The position numbers were made by a program, and so were the translations under genes. A stretch of DNA of 64,000 nucleotides, from NCBI GenBank assembly GCA_947652115.1, contig OX393569.1:18144650-18208649 (forward strand), written 5' to 3'. The notes below the pieces were generated by a model. It ran no database searches, was not told the origin of the DNA, and worked only from the letters and a program-made list of their open reading frames with translations. The stretch is from Blastomussa wellsi (Eukaryota; Cnidaria; Anthozoa; Scleractinia; Plerogyridae). Below, in pieces: positions 32,946-45,633 of this stretch. Position 1 is the first letter of the stretch. Each line of letters begins with the position of its first letter.

Positions 32946-34581
32946 GCAAATCTCCAGCAATGAGCAGCTCTTTCACAGTTTTGCTGATTACGAACTTTGA
33001 TGATTAATTTGCTTCACAGGCGGCCAAGACGTTGCATGCGATATTTTATTTAGCGTAAGAGCTTTCAGTTACCATTCGGACTCGTCTTACACCAACCGTA
33101 TGTCAAATTCGATTGTACAAGAGTATTGTACTCAAGATAAAACACGAGAGGAAAAGGGAGTGGTTCCGTGCAGATCCCTACTGATTACGAGGCGAGCACA
33201 CTTGAATTTGCGTGATCATCAGCTGAGCGTTTCCTTATGATTTGGCAGTTACACACAGTTACACGTAATCCCGCCCTCGATAATATTTATACACGGGACG
33301 ATTTTTAACGGTGATTTTTAATCCACGTTACACGAGACAACTTTTAACCCAACATTATACGTTGCAACGACGTGCAGCAACGGTATGTTACGTTACACGG
33401 GACGACTTTTAACGCAACCTCATTTTGAGCATGCGTACTGTTCGAAATTTTTATCACGGGATGTTGCGTTTACACGAGCTAACTCCAACAAAATTCGGGA
33501 AACAACGTTGCAGGTTTTGAATCGCTTTCAATTTGCTGCAATATGTTGTCGCAACGAAACAATGACAAATGTTACGTTAATGTTTCGTAGCGTGTAGCGT
33601 CAGCTTTACAGTGACGGGTTCTTTGCGTGTAAATTTTCGAAATATGTCGACACATTTCAAACTTGACATGCGATCTCGAAGCTTGAATTCTTCACGGACT
33701 TCGGCCAAAGTCAACTTTGCAAGTCAAATTGATTTTCCTTTTTTAGCTGTACAAGTGTAAATATAAACTCAGATGGCAGTACAATTTTACTTTCATACAA
33801 TTTGTGTTCAACATGACATTTGCTTTGTTTCCGGTGTGAGCGAATGCTGACGTCACAAATGTTATGCACGTTCCAAAACAAAGGGCTTTCAAAAATGCAT
33901 GACCATCTTTCCTTTTACTTCGAAATTACGAAGCCTACAATTCCGTCTGATGTTGTTTTGCCTTCTTGTACTGTTAAAATTGAGCGCCCTTTTGGTTTGT
34001 TACAGGCCAGTGTTAATCGATCATGAACACGATAATGAGGGCGCATTCGCAAAAGATTTGTTTGAGCGAAAGAAGAAAAGAGCTAGGGTGTTGAGGCAGT
34101 TAAATGTGCATTACGTTATCCTTCAACATTTCAACAACAAAAGCATCTGTTTAGTTAACTGATCAACGATCAACAAATTAGTTTTGATATTTTATTTTGA
34201 GAGCAAGCCGGAACTGAAGTCTGTCAAGCACGCACGCATTTGAAACATTGTACGTGTCACGTAGGTTTGACATTTATGTCGCTCAACTGTGCTACAATTT
34301 TGAACGTAAAAAGATTCAGCTCTTGTTATAGTTTTTGTAGATATATAGTTTTTAGTACAAACGACCCCAAATGCTTTTTAGCTTTTAATCCAATCGATTC
34401 AAAATAGAGAAGCAACACACAAAAAGAAAAGTTTATTACTGAAACTGCGCTGAGTTGACCGGAAGCCAATCATGGCAAGTGACATGTTCGTGTTTTCTGT
34501 AGATGTGACGAGAAGTCGGCGTGCGTGACCAATCAACATAGACAAAACAAAAGATCACGGTAAGGCATGCAGGGTCCATTT

Positions 34582-34588
34582 CTATAAA
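34582..34588 (+). promoter_or_regulatory. Candidate TATA box of the BTB-PHR gene
   Basis: The sequence tctataaagg lies about 95 bases before the ATG at 34677. A start of transcription roughly 30 bases downstream would leave a short, intron-free 5' UTR, which fits an intronless gene. Position and match are good but there is no independent support. Confidence 0.4.
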
Positions 34589-34676
34589 GGTTGCGAGGAG
34601 GAACGCTTGAACATTTATTCACGTCTCGTAAGCAAAATATTTCAATCGAGGGAGAAGATTTTGGCCACTACTAGAA

Positions 34677-36017
34677 ATGCACGATTTGCCGTCTGATTTT
34701 GGCACTCTGTCGCCGAGCCTGGCGGAGCGGAACAGGCGAATGTTCAACAATTCGCTCATGAGCGATATAAAGTTCATCGTGCGGGACAGCGAAACTGAGA
34801 GAAAGATTTCGATCCCTGCTCACAAGTACGTCCTATCGATCGGAAGTCCTGTTTTCTACAAAATGTTCTACGGAGATTTATCGGAGAGAAGCGACTCTGT
34901 TGAGCTTGTCGATGCGGACTCTGATAGTTTGTTGGAACTTTTCCGCTTCTTTTATTCGGACGAAACCCATTTAACGGCCCACTGCGTTCTCCGTGTAATG
35001 TATTTGGCTGAAAAGTACATGGTTCCTGGCTTGCTGGACGAATGCGCTGAGTTCTTGAAAAACGAAATCGACGCCGACAACGCTTTGGACATTCTGAAGC
35101 AGTGCGAGTTTTTCCGTGACACCGAACACTTGCAAGAGCGATGTTGGAGTATTGTTGATTTACAGACCCGGCAGTGCCTTCGTTCGAAAAGCTTTCTTTC
35201 AACGTCTCAGCCAATTTTGGAAGCTCTAGTGAAGCGAGAGACTTTAGACATTGAAGAAAGCGATTTATTTCGGGCAGTTTTGTCCTGGGGTAAAATGAAA
35301 TGCAAAGTGCACTCATTGGAACCGGAAGCCAAAAACATCAAAATGTTTCTCGGAGGTGCATCCTCGCATATTCGCTTCTGGTCCATAGAAGAAAGCGATT
35401 TACTAAATCAGGGTTTAACAACTGGGATTATTAATCTAGACGATTTGCAACTTACACGAGGACTCACAACTCCCGAGTTCGTTCTCCCGAAATCAAATCA
35501 CGCTCAATTTCCCCTGAGGCCAAAGAGGGCTCGTCAACCGACGCGGCAAGGGATCCAACCTCTTCGGTGCCGTCGTTTGTTCGTGAATGAACCTCCTCGC
35601 CTATTCGCACCATACGAAAGTACCAATAGCATTTGTTTCATAGCCGATCAAACGGTCTGCATTAGCGGTGTACGCATAATTTTGAGTGGCCGAAAACTAA
35701 ACGAACACTATGCAGTGATCACAAAACTGTTAGACTGCAATCGCACCTGTGTTAGCTGCGTGCAAGGAAACTACACCGTGGAATTTGGGGGAACAGAAGG
35801 CCTACCAGGCTTCGATGTGTATTTTACTGAACCTGTTCTCGTTAAAAAGGGTGCAAAGTATTTTATCACCATGTTCTCACCCGCTGAGCTGGATTTACCT
35901 CAGGGAATTGGAAAGAAAGATGAAGTGAATTGTGCCGGAGTGAACTTTTATTTTCCCGATTCAACACACAGACAGTTTCCTGAGTTGATCTTCCACCCAT
36001 TAGCTCCTCTATGGTAG
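34677..36017 (+). CDS. BTB-BACK-PHR domain protein (BTBD1/2/3/6 type)
   Basis: One uninterrupted exon encodes 446 residues. The BTB/POZ domain spans about 24-127, recognisable by SDIKFIV, IPAHKYVLSIGSPVF and FFYSDE. A BACK region follows (about 130-240; SFLSTSQPILEALVKRETL, ESDLFRAVLSW), then a C-terminal PHR domain (about 295-443) ending in GVNFYFPD..ELIFHPL. This order and length match the BTBD1/2/3/6 family; members act as substrate adaptors for CUL3 ubiquitin ligases, with the PHR domain binding targets. The cellular process here is not readable from sequence. The N-terminus is shorter than in vertebrate BTBD3/6, and the absence of introns differs from vertebrate genes, which could mean retroposition or intron loss. 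A candidate AATAAA is at 36121. Confidence 0.92.
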   Translation: MHDLPSDFGTLSPSLAERNRRMFNNSLMSDIKFIVRDSETERKISIPAHKYVLSIGSPVFYKMFYGDLSERSDSVELVDADSDSLLELFRFFYSDETHLTAHCVLRVMYLAEKYMVPGLLDECAEFLKNEIDADNALDILKQCEFFRDTEHLQERCWSIVDLQTRQCLRSKSFLSTSQPILEALVKRETLDIEESDLFRAVLSWGKMKCKVHSLEPEAKNIKMFLGGASSHIRFWSIEESDLLNQGLTTGIINLDDLQLTRGLTTPEFVLPKSNHAQFPLRPKRARQPTRQGIQPLRCRRLFVNEPPRLFAPYESTNSICFIADQTVCISGVRIILSGRKLNEHYAVITKLLDCNRTCVSCVQGNYTVEFGGTEGLPGFDVYFTEPVLVKKGAKYFITMFSPAELDLPQGIGKKDEVNCAGVNFYFPDSTHRQFPELIFHPLAPLW

Positions 36018-36781
36018 TGGGAAAAACCGCTCATTTAAAATAGATAGGTTCTATGCGCGTAAAATATGTCAATCATCCGTTTAGCTGCAATACACTATTC
36101 TGAAGTACTTTTACTGAGAGAATAAATATAAATTCATAGTGCTTGCCCGACATTTTTGCATGAAAGGCTTCCCGCTGGTCACGGATCACGAGAGCAATTC
36201 GAGAAGTTACGTGACATTGTTTTGTTGTCAGTTCTGCAACGTGAAAAGGTATTTGAATTCTGATTTTTCGGAAATATTGTGTTTGCAATGGAAATTTGGT
36301 GAATGGTTGTTGAAATAACTGATAAATTAAATTGTTGCCAATTGAAAATCTCTCATTGCTCTACACTGTCTAAAAATTGCGTGATAGCCCTTTGCATCGT
36401 CTTTTTAATCAGCTGTTAGCCCTGTGACTGCCACATGTAAATATTTCAGATTGTAACTGTCAATTGGTATTCTTGATACACAGGTTTTTTTTACGTGAAA
36501 TTAATCTATCTACCGTTGAGTAAATAAAAATACACAATTCTTGTTCACGGGTTGTATATATTTGTGTAATGTATAAGGAAAGATATTAAGTAAATTTTTA
36601 TTATCATTTTTAAGCGAAATTTATATATAAGTATATTTTTTGAACACGGCCTCCATGAAAAGCAGTTTTTATTCTTTTGTATTTTATACCTTTGCTTTTG
36701 TAGCTAAAAGGAAAGAGCAAGCGTAAATCGGTACTAAGCGGAGTAAGCAGGACAAAATCAAGCTAATAATTGCTTTTCACG

Positions 36782-36934
36782 ATGGGGGTAAGGGTGGACC
36801 AAGACATACAGTCAAGTGAAAGTATAAACAGCGATGATTCGTGTGAGTCTACTGACTCAGACTATACTGATCTCGCTGAACTACACTCCCAAGAATCATC
36901 CTCTTGCAGGCTAACTCAGAATAGCTATTCATAG
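36782..36934 (+). CDS. Possible short acidic Ser-rich ORF
   Basis: A 50-codon ORF from ATG to TAG. It is rich in Ser, Asp and Glu (ESINSDDSCESTDSDYTDLA), which resembles coding more than AT-rich intergenic sequence usually does. No domain, no matching exons nearby and no clear promoter. It could be the last exon of an unseen gene or chance. Otherwise 36130-37530 has nothing I can support. Confidence 0.2.
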   Translation: MGVRVDQDIQSSESINSDDSCESTDSDYTDLAELHSQESSSCRLTQNSYS

Positions 36935-37535
36935 ATCTGCCAACCTGAACTATCACGCGTCACATAAGCATGAGTCTCGCGCCTGTGAATCACCAGGCGT
37001 TCGGTCAGTGGGGAACGGCGCGAAAGAAAACGGCGCTCACGGGTTACGCCTACTCCACGCATACGAACCAATTTCTCATGATATTTCTCACGCCTCGCTG
37101 ATAGTTTGAGATATTTAATATAGCCTCAAATGGCACAATTTCTAACAATATGTAAAACTGAAGCAACGCAATAAAAGAAATGTCCATGAAGATGATGCTA
37201 CTTCTTCACTTTTAGAAGAAAAGGTACTTGGGACGACGTTCCGACAACTTTCTGTTCGACAAAAAACACCCTGGCACCTGCACTGGGACCAAAAAATGTT
37301 CGTACACTCATCGGAAGAGTTCGGAACGACTTCGGAAATCTCCTTACGACATAGTCGACATAGGTAACGATCGGGTCTTCTTCCACCGATAAAAATCTCA
37401 GCTCACGACTTTGACTCGGAAAAAGTTCGCAGATATATCACTCTTTAACTGTCTTAAACTGTTTGAACCGGACAATTACATCAAGGGTCATACAATACGA
37501 TACAAGGATGTGTATGGATTATTATAGTGAAAATT

Positions 37536-37823
37536 CATTCTCGTCCCCAGAGCCGCTTGTCCCTCTTAGCCGGCTGGACCTGTGCACGAGGAATAAGTGG
37601 CTTTGGTGACACACGATTTGATTCGCTGAAATCAAACAAAGGAAGTCCAATCACATCAGCCGTTTTAAAACGTGCTAACGATAAAGGATTTTAAAACGGC
37701 TGATGTGATTGGACTCCCTTTGTTTGATTTCAGGGAATCAAATCGTGTGTCCCCAGAGCCACTTGTTCCTCGTGCACAGGCCCAGCCGGCTAAGAGGTTC
37801 AAGCGGCTCTGGGGACGAGAATG
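37536..37823. mobile_element. MITE, second copy of the 3902-4197 family, 9-bp TSD
   Basis: Begins cattctcgtccccagagccg and ends with the inverse cggctctggggacgagaatg. It is flanked by gtgaaaatt at 37527-37535 and again at 37824-37832. The arms are long (about 130 bases), so the element is one large hairpin with a short loop near 37675. No coding capacity. Confidence 0.85.
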
Positions 37824-38256
37824 GTGAAAATTTAGATACAGAAATTAAGGGTATATACCGGTGACTTTGACGCCAACCAGACAGTTGCAATTGCAGTTGC
37901 AATTGGTGACCATTGGTGGTTTGTTTTATAAATGTGTTTGCTGTATTATGACAACAGAGTGGGGCAATAACAAAGAAAGGGAAGGGTATCGCGTTCTAGA
38001 ATCCTTTTCGCCAGAAAAATCCACAAAAGATAAGGTCACAGAAAGCAAATCGAACGTTGAGACGACCGAAAGGTCCGTTAAGGGACTGGTGTATGATTTT
38101 GTTACACCACCTACTCAACGCTTTTACGGTCTGCGCAGTTTGTTTTTATCGCGGGCTCAAATTGGCCACAGCGCGTGTGATATGCCGAAAAAGTAAAGGT
38201 TCGATCGGAACGATTCGATCTTTATCATAATTTAAAGCCATTCCGACCTCATAGAC

Positions 38257-41200
38257 ATGTTTTCAGTATCATTAAGAGGACTTAGATGTCAAAAAGGTAA
38301 GATTTATTTTCTGTTTATTATGAGCTGTAGCTGTAGTATTACTTGCGCATGTGATAGTTCCAAGCCAGACCGATTCGAGTCTGATATAATTTCGTTTGCC
38401 TTGGAAAAGTTTCTAAATAACATCTGTCGTTTACTTTCACGTCTTCACTTTTTCAGCTCTCAAGGAAGCGATAAGGGGTGCCAAGTCTCTCTACCTAAAC
38501 TCCAACTGCTCTGTAAGTCTTCTTTAGGTGTTGTATACTATTTTTCCAAGTAACATTGACGTGGGAGCTGGGGTTACATAATTTTTTCATGTATCGTGCC
38601 ATCCAGACATGACTTAAATTCCAATTTGAGGAATAATAACAAATAGACGTGAGCTTGTTGTGGTATGTCCTGTAATCGACCACAAAATTTGATAATGTGA
38701 TGAAGAAATAAGTGGTCGATCACAGGACTGTACCACAGCAAGCTCACGTCTATTTGTTTTTTACCATGAACAAAACAAAGCCAACATGATTAAGCAAAGA
38801 CTCACTCCCACGAAAAGTGCGAGCGAACGATTCATAACTTACAGAATCACAAACTTCAAATTTCGAAAAGTAACACAAAACAAAAATGTGCCCACCCTTG
38901 CAATGATTGTGGAGATCTGGCAGCCCAAATAGCTGTAGAGCATAGCCCCGTAACTATAGAAATTGGAGAACCATGCAATTCATTTTTCATGGTCAAAATT
39001 GCTAGCAATGTCGCTTGCACATATGTATGCACCTACAGATGACATGGTAGCCATACTCCAGAAATTGGTCAACTTGGTTAACATTAGGTTAACAGAAGCT
39101 TACATCTTTGATATTGGACATTGGTGTTGACAGCTATCAAAACGAGGTATCTGCTCACCAGTATCACATGTTTGTTAGAGAAATAAGAAGTAAAGTTTCC
39201 TGCTGTTTACCATGATCTGAAAAAGGATAGTCAGCTCTTAGACTCCTAGTAGACTCCTAGTAACCTAGTAACGTTCTTTTGCTGCAGTAGCATGAATTCG
39301 CTTTCCAAATTTTATCTTTCCTGATTCAGAATTTGCTGTTGCTACAAACTGGAAGGAAACATGCTGGTAAGAATTTCTTGTTGTTTGTATTCCACAGTTG
39401 ACTTGCAAGTCATCAGCTGTTATCGATCTAATAATTATAATGAAGGTCTATAAAATTTTCGTTTAGAATTCACAGTTTAATTTTCTTGGGAATATTGACT
39501 TGGTTTTCAGCTGTTGCTGAAAATTGTAAAACAATCTCACAGGAAGTTCTCTTGTTTGTTTTACAACACTTTCTTCATCCTTGAGTTCCTGAAAACAGGC
39601 CGCCATTTTGTTTTCAACTTGCATAAATTACATGTAGTTTTCCAAGTATGGAAACTACAGTAGTGCTTAGTTTTCCCAAAGGAAGAGAGCTCATTGTGGT
39701 TTTCTGGCCACTGGTGTTACGGAGCATTAATTAACCACTCGCACCTCCCAAACACGCATTAAGTACAAGTTTTAAGTGCATTAAGTACAAGTTTTAATTT
39801 TCTCATTTTCATTCTTAGTATTCCAAGTAAGAAATTATGCAACCCCTGCCAAGAAGGCTACTTTTTCCAGAAGCAAGCCTCATGTTAACATTGGAACTAT
39901 TGGCCATGTAGATCATGGAAAGACAACGCTCACAGCGGCAATCACTAAAGGTAGATTTGTATTGCATAAATGTTAATTTTATTCATTCCCAGAAGCAAAA
40001 ACTTATCTACATAATAATGTGCCTGTAGTCGGCTTATTTTTGGGTTGTATCTGAAAGTTGATTATCTTATCTATCATAAAATAATAACACTGTAGTTTGA
40101 ACAGTAAATATTTTTTTTATACGTGTCTAATAACAATTATTAATATGATCATTCCTTACAAGCTACAAGCTTATTTGATTTAAAAACCTATTGGCCTTCG
40201 TTCAGGGTTCTCATCTAAAATTGTCTTCATTTTGTAGTTTTGGCTGAAGAAGGAGCTGCAAAGTACAAGTCGTACACTGACATTGACAATGCTCCAGAGG
40301 AGAAGGCACGTGGAATCACGATCAACACTGCTCATGTGGAATATCAAACAGCTACTAGGCATTATGGGCATGTGGATTGTCCTGGTCATGCAGATTATAT
40401 CAAGGTGGTTATTTTTTTAATTTCTCCTTAGGCTACATGTATCTCCACATTAATCCAGACAAAATTTGAAATGAAACTTTTTTCTCCAGATTGGCCTTGT
40501 GTAAAACAGAAAATACTCTCCAAAATGGCTAAATTTGAAAAACGTTGGCTAGGTGTCATGTGTTAGTGTGGACGGCAAAAACAGAACTTGTTGAAAATGC
40601 TGGGGGAGGGGGGTAGAAATATTCCTAGTCGCTTCATGCCACAGAAACTGGGATATATGCTTCAGCTTCATAGGCCACTAAACTCGTACATGCAGACAGT
40701 AGTATTTATCACAGAATTCAGAAGTTATGTTTTGTTCTCAGAACATGATCACCGGTGCTGCTCAGATGGACGGTGCAATTCTTGTTGTGGCTGTAACTGA
40801 TGGACAGATGCCGCAAACTAGAGAGCATCTATTGCTAGCCAATCAGGTGATTTTCTTTACCTAACTCCAGTCTGTAATATTCTTGAGTAAACAAAACTGC
40901 ACTTGGGTGCGAAGAGATCAAAATATCCGTTATGCACTAATTACCTACTAGAAGATGGGTATCCATGTGCTATTTAACAAATAAAGAAGCCTAAGCCATG
41001 TATTATACTGTCATAAAACACGACGGGCATTTGAGAACACGATGGACATGTAGAAAACACGAGCCGCATGCGAGTGTTTTCTACATGATATAGATTTTAT
41101 ACGCCGCGAGTAAAAACACCAAAACACACACAATCGATAAACTGAAGCAATTTAATTTCGCTTCTTCTACTTTCATCTCAAACTTAGAAGCTTCTTTCAA

Positions 41201-44200
41201 CAATCTCCGCAGCTTGACTCAGAATTTTGTCTGGAATTTCTTTATAGAAAATGTTCGCCGCCATCCCTTGCGAATTTTCACTAGAGTAAAGCTGACGAAA
41301 AACAATAAAACACACTTTTTCTATGTTTTATACTCTGATAAAACATAGGTTTTTGACCAATCAGAGCATGTGCAGAGTCCTATCTATATTATAATTAAGC
41401 AATAGACCACAAGTTTCTATGGTTTATAAGCTGATAAACCACGCGGGATGTTGGCAGAACACGAGAAGAATTTGTAAATCACGAGCCGCAGGCGAGTGAT
41501 TTACGAATTCTTCGAGTGTTCTTCCAACACACCAAGTGGTTTATCAGCTTATAAACCATAGAAACTTGTGGTCTATTGCTTTTATATAATAATTGAGAAG
41601 ACGCGCGATTTTTCCATGAGTTTACTGGCACAATAAACCATAGCTGATTGAGCAATCAGAGTGCGCGCATTGATTTGGTTATTATATAATAGAAAATAAT
41701 GCCCGCTTGAGGTCTAGAGAAGCTGCTAGTGGATGCCTGAGCCGTTAGGCAAAGGCATTCAGCTGCTTTTTTAGACCTCAAAAGGGCATTATTTTCTTAT
41801 AGGACATTGGGAAACCCATCTTCTTGCTGGTTTAGGCTATAGCATTAAAAAATCCTAAAAAATTACCAAATTTAGTTCATATTTCTGGCACTCGCTGCTC
41901 AATAGCTTGTCCACATTTTCGTCTCCCCAGTCACCTGAACTTACGGTATTTCATTAATATTTGTTTTAGCAGCCATAAAGAGTGAGCACTTGGAAAATGG
42001 ATAGATACATGTACTGTAGGCTCTGTGTAAACAGATCAAAACCATGTGGTTTTCCTTTGGGTTACAATGTCATGAAACCATGTTTATTAGAAACCATACC
42101 CATGTAACCTATGCCTTGGTACATTATTTTACAAGTATAGTTCTACAAGTTGTACATGAGGAGGATCATGCTGTTGTGGGTACAATGCGAAGCTGTTCTG
42201 TTAAGATGCTACTGCTGCTAACTGCTTTGTACTGTACATGTACACTGTATGTTTCAGGTTGGTGTCAGGAATCTTGTTGTGTACCTCAACAAAGCTGATA
42301 TTGTAGAGGATGCAGAAGTTCTAGAGCTGGTAAGCTATAACCATTGCTTCTTTGTGGTGTGTGTCCACCTCTGTTTATGTTTATGTAACACCTTTTACAG
42401 CATCTGCAGCATAATTTAGGCACAGTAGATTTGATATGCACCGATTTATTATTAACTGCTTGTACAGGTACATGTTGTATTTTATTCGACCATTTGACTC
42501 GGAGTGATACTGTACTGGCAAAACTTCTTCTGCTTTTGCTTGCTAGCTTAAGGCTCATCTTACGACTCCAATTTTCGACTACAACACTGTCACTAACTAA
42601 TGAATTCCAGCCTTACCTGTATCAGTAATAAAAAATCCTAAAAATAGCAACTTCATTGACCACTCCCAAATTGGGTTTTTCAGGGCCAACGTCAAAACAA
42701 AAAAACAAATAAATGAACACAGGTTAAGAATCGAAACTGGCAGGATTCAGAGCAGTTGGCTATTTACAAGCGTAGCTGAGGAGTTAAACTCAGGGTAACC
42801 TACAGTAGAACAATACCAGCTGGTGGTAAGAACGAGACTTGAACCCACGACTCACGGATTTTAAGTCCAACGCTCTAACCACTCGGCAACGCTGCCTTGC
42901 TGTCTCAATGTAAAGCTTTTTTGACATCAGCTATTGATTGGTAACATTCAAGCTTTTTGTGTGGCTTTCACGACGTGAGCCACATTATGACACAGTCGGA
43001 ATTATTTATTTTATTATTTAATTATTTATTTAGATACGAGAATCAACCGCTTGTCACGTGGTCGACTTGGAAGATTGGGCGCTAGTTTATAATAATAGCA
43101 AGAGAGGCGGGCATACCTTGCATGCCTGCACGAGACTTTAACAAAACACGTGACCTTATGATTCATATCCTGGTATGGCATGTAGTATATCGAACGTCAC
43201 TGACCTTGTGATTCACAAACCGCATACCGAGTATGGGATGTAACACTTCAATATAACGCAACAAAGCGCGAGTCTCAAACAAGCCTCAGATTATTTATTT
43301 TTCGATCGTGTGTCACTTTGGCAAAGTTTTTACCGAAGCTATACTTTTTTAACCGAAAAATCGCCCGCAATTTTAACGTTCTAACAATGTTGCTTGTTAA
43401 ATAATTATTACAATTCAACTCGTAAGCCACCCATGTACGCATCGCGGACCTATTTTTTCTAATCAAAACAGGTAGAACTTGAGATGCGAGAAGTTCTCTC
43501 ACAGTACAACTACGATGGGGACAACACACCCATAATAACAGGCTCTGCCCTGTGCGCCTTGGAAGACAAAAACCCAGAGATGGGTAAAGACTCCATTATC
43601 AAGCTACTGGAAGCTGTAGATGAACACATTCCTACACCAGAAAGAGATCTGGACAAGCCATTTCTTCTTCCCATCGAGGATGTATTCTCCATCGCAGGGC
43701 GTGGCACTGTGGTGACAGGCAGGGTCGAAAGGGGTACGATCAAGAGTGGCGATGAAGTTGAGATTGTGGGCCATGGTTTGAAGACGAAGACCAACGTCAC
43801 AGGTAGCGTGAGGATACTATTCGCTGAGGCAGAGAGTTTTACTGTATGACTCAGTGGACCCCTGTCCCATGATGCAAGACCAATATGTGCAATTGCCAGT
43901 TTGCAACCAATCCCGAGAGATTCAAATGACAAGAAGCGTGACGGCCATGTTGGATGACCAAACAAAAGAGGCTAACCAGAAATCTTTTGTTCATGTCATG
44001 CAACATGGCGTTGATGACGTCACTTGCAAACCAAAAATGGGACTAACCCTCTGATAACTAGAAATAGTTGACACTACATCTACCCTCGCTGTTAATCCTG
44101 TTTTTAGCGTATTCGGTACTACAGTTATAGCTTTCGCTTGTTGTTTTGGATTTTCTATTTGCTGAAAATCAGTTTCCTGTTCGGGGCGTTTTGCGATAAT

Positions 44201-45633
44201 TCACGGGTGACCAGAGATGAGAAAACACTCGCACGCTCAAAATTATTCGCGTGTTGTTCTGACAGATTTCACGAGCATGATTTCTAGTTTCTTCAAGATG
44301 GGAGCAGAGCGCGCGATTAAAAAAAAAGGATTTACCTCGGTTTAAAAACCTGTGACATTTTTCTTTGTTTTTGAACTATTGTTTCGCTGTTCTATATAGT
44401 TTCGAGGTTCTTTGTTGTCTTGTTCTGGGTAAGGTTTTTTTCACCTTCAGGTTGTGCAAGATCTTTTTTGGACTGTGAGCTTTTACAATATTTTTTTAAC
44501 ATCATTACAGGACCTGGACAGTACAAAGTGCTTGCTAGATTTTTTCCCGTGGCTCCCTTTGCAAGATATTTTTGGGGGCGCTTTTTTGTGCAGAATTTTT
44601 TTGGTACTTGCACCCCACCCCCCCCCCCCCAAAAAAAAAAAAATAAATAAATAAAATAAAATGGTCCGTCCCTTATTGCACGGTTAGTCCCTTTAGTAAG
44701 ACGTTATTTGGCTTGTCAGGGAACGCTTCTGCGTGGGAAGGTAGCGTTGCGTTCACGACGAGCCTAATATCGACTGTGTGGGGTGAGCAGTGCACTGTGT
44801 ATTTAATGATATTGCAATAAAAAATTATTCTATTTTCCTTCTATGTAGGTATTGAAATGTTTCACAAGCTGCTCGATAGAGGCGAAGCTGGCGATAACCT
44901 AGGAGCCCTGGTCAGGGGACTGAAGCGTGAAAATGTCAAACGTGGAATGGTTTTGTGCGCCCCGGGGACCGTTAAATCACACACTAAGTTTGAGGCTCAG
45001 GTAATGAGAACAAAAGCGCTTGGCAGAAAAGTTTTCAAGTGACTGTTTTCGAAAGCGAGTGTGCGTCAAAGAATTGAGAGGAATTAATGAATTTCGGGGT
45101 TGAGATGGGAGAACTTGTATTCCGTGGTCTATGAAATCTTTTTGATGGGTTAAAACTTCTTTGCTCGAATTTAAAGGCCTGGTAGCTCCAGGGCAACTAG
45201 TCCAAATAATCATTCGCAAGAAAGTTTAGGGGAAGGTACCTCTAAGGTTCTATGCCATTGTCGAGAGGCCCTGTTTAGAAGCTACTTTCACCTTACTAGC
45301 TGTGTGTCACCAGCTATTTTTTAGTAAACTACAAGTAATCGCTTCAAAGTAATTTTTTTCAAACTCGCACAGGTCTACATCTTGAAGAAAGAAGAAGGCG
45401 GTCGTCATAAGCCGTTTGTCTCTAACTACCAGCCTCAGATGTATATAAGAACAGGAGACGTTGCGGCTACTATCTCCCTCCCCGAGGGGAAGGAATTTAT
45501 CATGCCTGGCGAGGATGCGACCTTCACCATCAAACTGATGTTTGACATTGCAATGGAACAAGGGCTCAGATTCACTCTCCGGGAAGGCAGTCGGACTGTG
45601 GGGACAGGGGTGGTGACGAAGATTATCGAGTAA
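38257..45633 (+). CDS. TUFM: Mitochondrial elongation factor Tu
   Basis: Ten coding exons: 38257-38296, 38457-38512, 39330-39366, 39819-39950, 40238-40404, 40742-40846, 42258-42329, 43472-43802, 44849-45000, 45373-45633. All are GT-AG and in frame: 1353 nt, 450 residues, close to the human protein. EF-Tu brings aminoacyl-tRNA to the ribosome in a GTP-dependent way. The GTPase motifs are all present: GHVDHGKT (G1, about residue 68), [11 protein letters not shown] (G2), DCPGHADY (G3), NKAD (G4) and SAL (G5). Domains 2 and 3 follow, including [13 protein letters not shown] and the conserved end GVVTKIIE. The first ~55 residues are basic and Leu/Ser-rich, with one acidic residue seen, and end near [10 protein letters not shown], fitting a mitochondrial targeting peptide. 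The introns hold SINE and MITE insertions; exon 3 is only 37 bases. Confidence 0.96.
38640..38756. repeat. Hairpin in TUFM intron 2
   Basis: The arm caaatagacgtgagcttgtt at 38640 is repeated inverted up to 38756, with arms of about 43 bases and a 30-base loop. It is a small palindromic element of MITE type. Confidence 0.65.
40605..40680 (+). repeat. SINE tail fragment in TUFM intron 5
   Basis: The string agaaatattcctagtcgctt followed by catgccacagaaactgg matches the tail of the SINE at 53612-53886 read on its own sense strand. The head is absent, so this is a 3' fragment (5'-truncated copy). Confidence 0.5.
41397..41690. mobile_element. Palindromic MITE family, copy 2
   Basis: Inverse-orientation copy of 15460-15750: starts agcaatagaccacaagtttc, carries the inner hairpin, and ends near gcgcattgatttggttatta. 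It sits in TUFM intron 6. Both copies keep the same inner junction, so the composite structure is the family consensus. Confidence 0.7.
41691..41803. repeat. Hairpin adjacent to the MITE
   Basis: Arms aaaataatgcccgcttgagg (about 41694) and its inverse cctcaaaagggcattatttt (about 41777) enclose a loop of about 60 bases. It directly abuts the MITE copy at 41397-41690. Confidence 0.6.
42700..42897 (-). repeat. tRNA-derived SINE, second copy of the 28836 family
   Basis: On the minus strand the head reads ggcagcgttgccgagtggtt, with a T arm cgtgggttcaagtctcg, followed by the body motifs gtaaatagccaactg and cctgccagtttcgatt shared with 28836-29010. It lies in TUFM intron 7. Confidence 0.6.
44603..44665. 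repeat. Homopolymer C/A tract with AAATA repeats
   Basis: A C run followed by an A run and short AAAT repeats in TUFM intron 8. Simple sequence only. Confidence 0.8.

Noticed and set aside
37861..38196. 111-residue ORF just upstream of TUFM
   Set aside because: Starts beside a MITE, has no domain, and ends close to the TUFM start where promoter and 5' UTR are expected.
43484..43849. TUFM exon 8 read through to a stop as a separate protein
   Set aside because: The donor at 43803 joins in frame to 44849, restoring the conserved EF-Tu sequence; the extra residues after the donor are intron.
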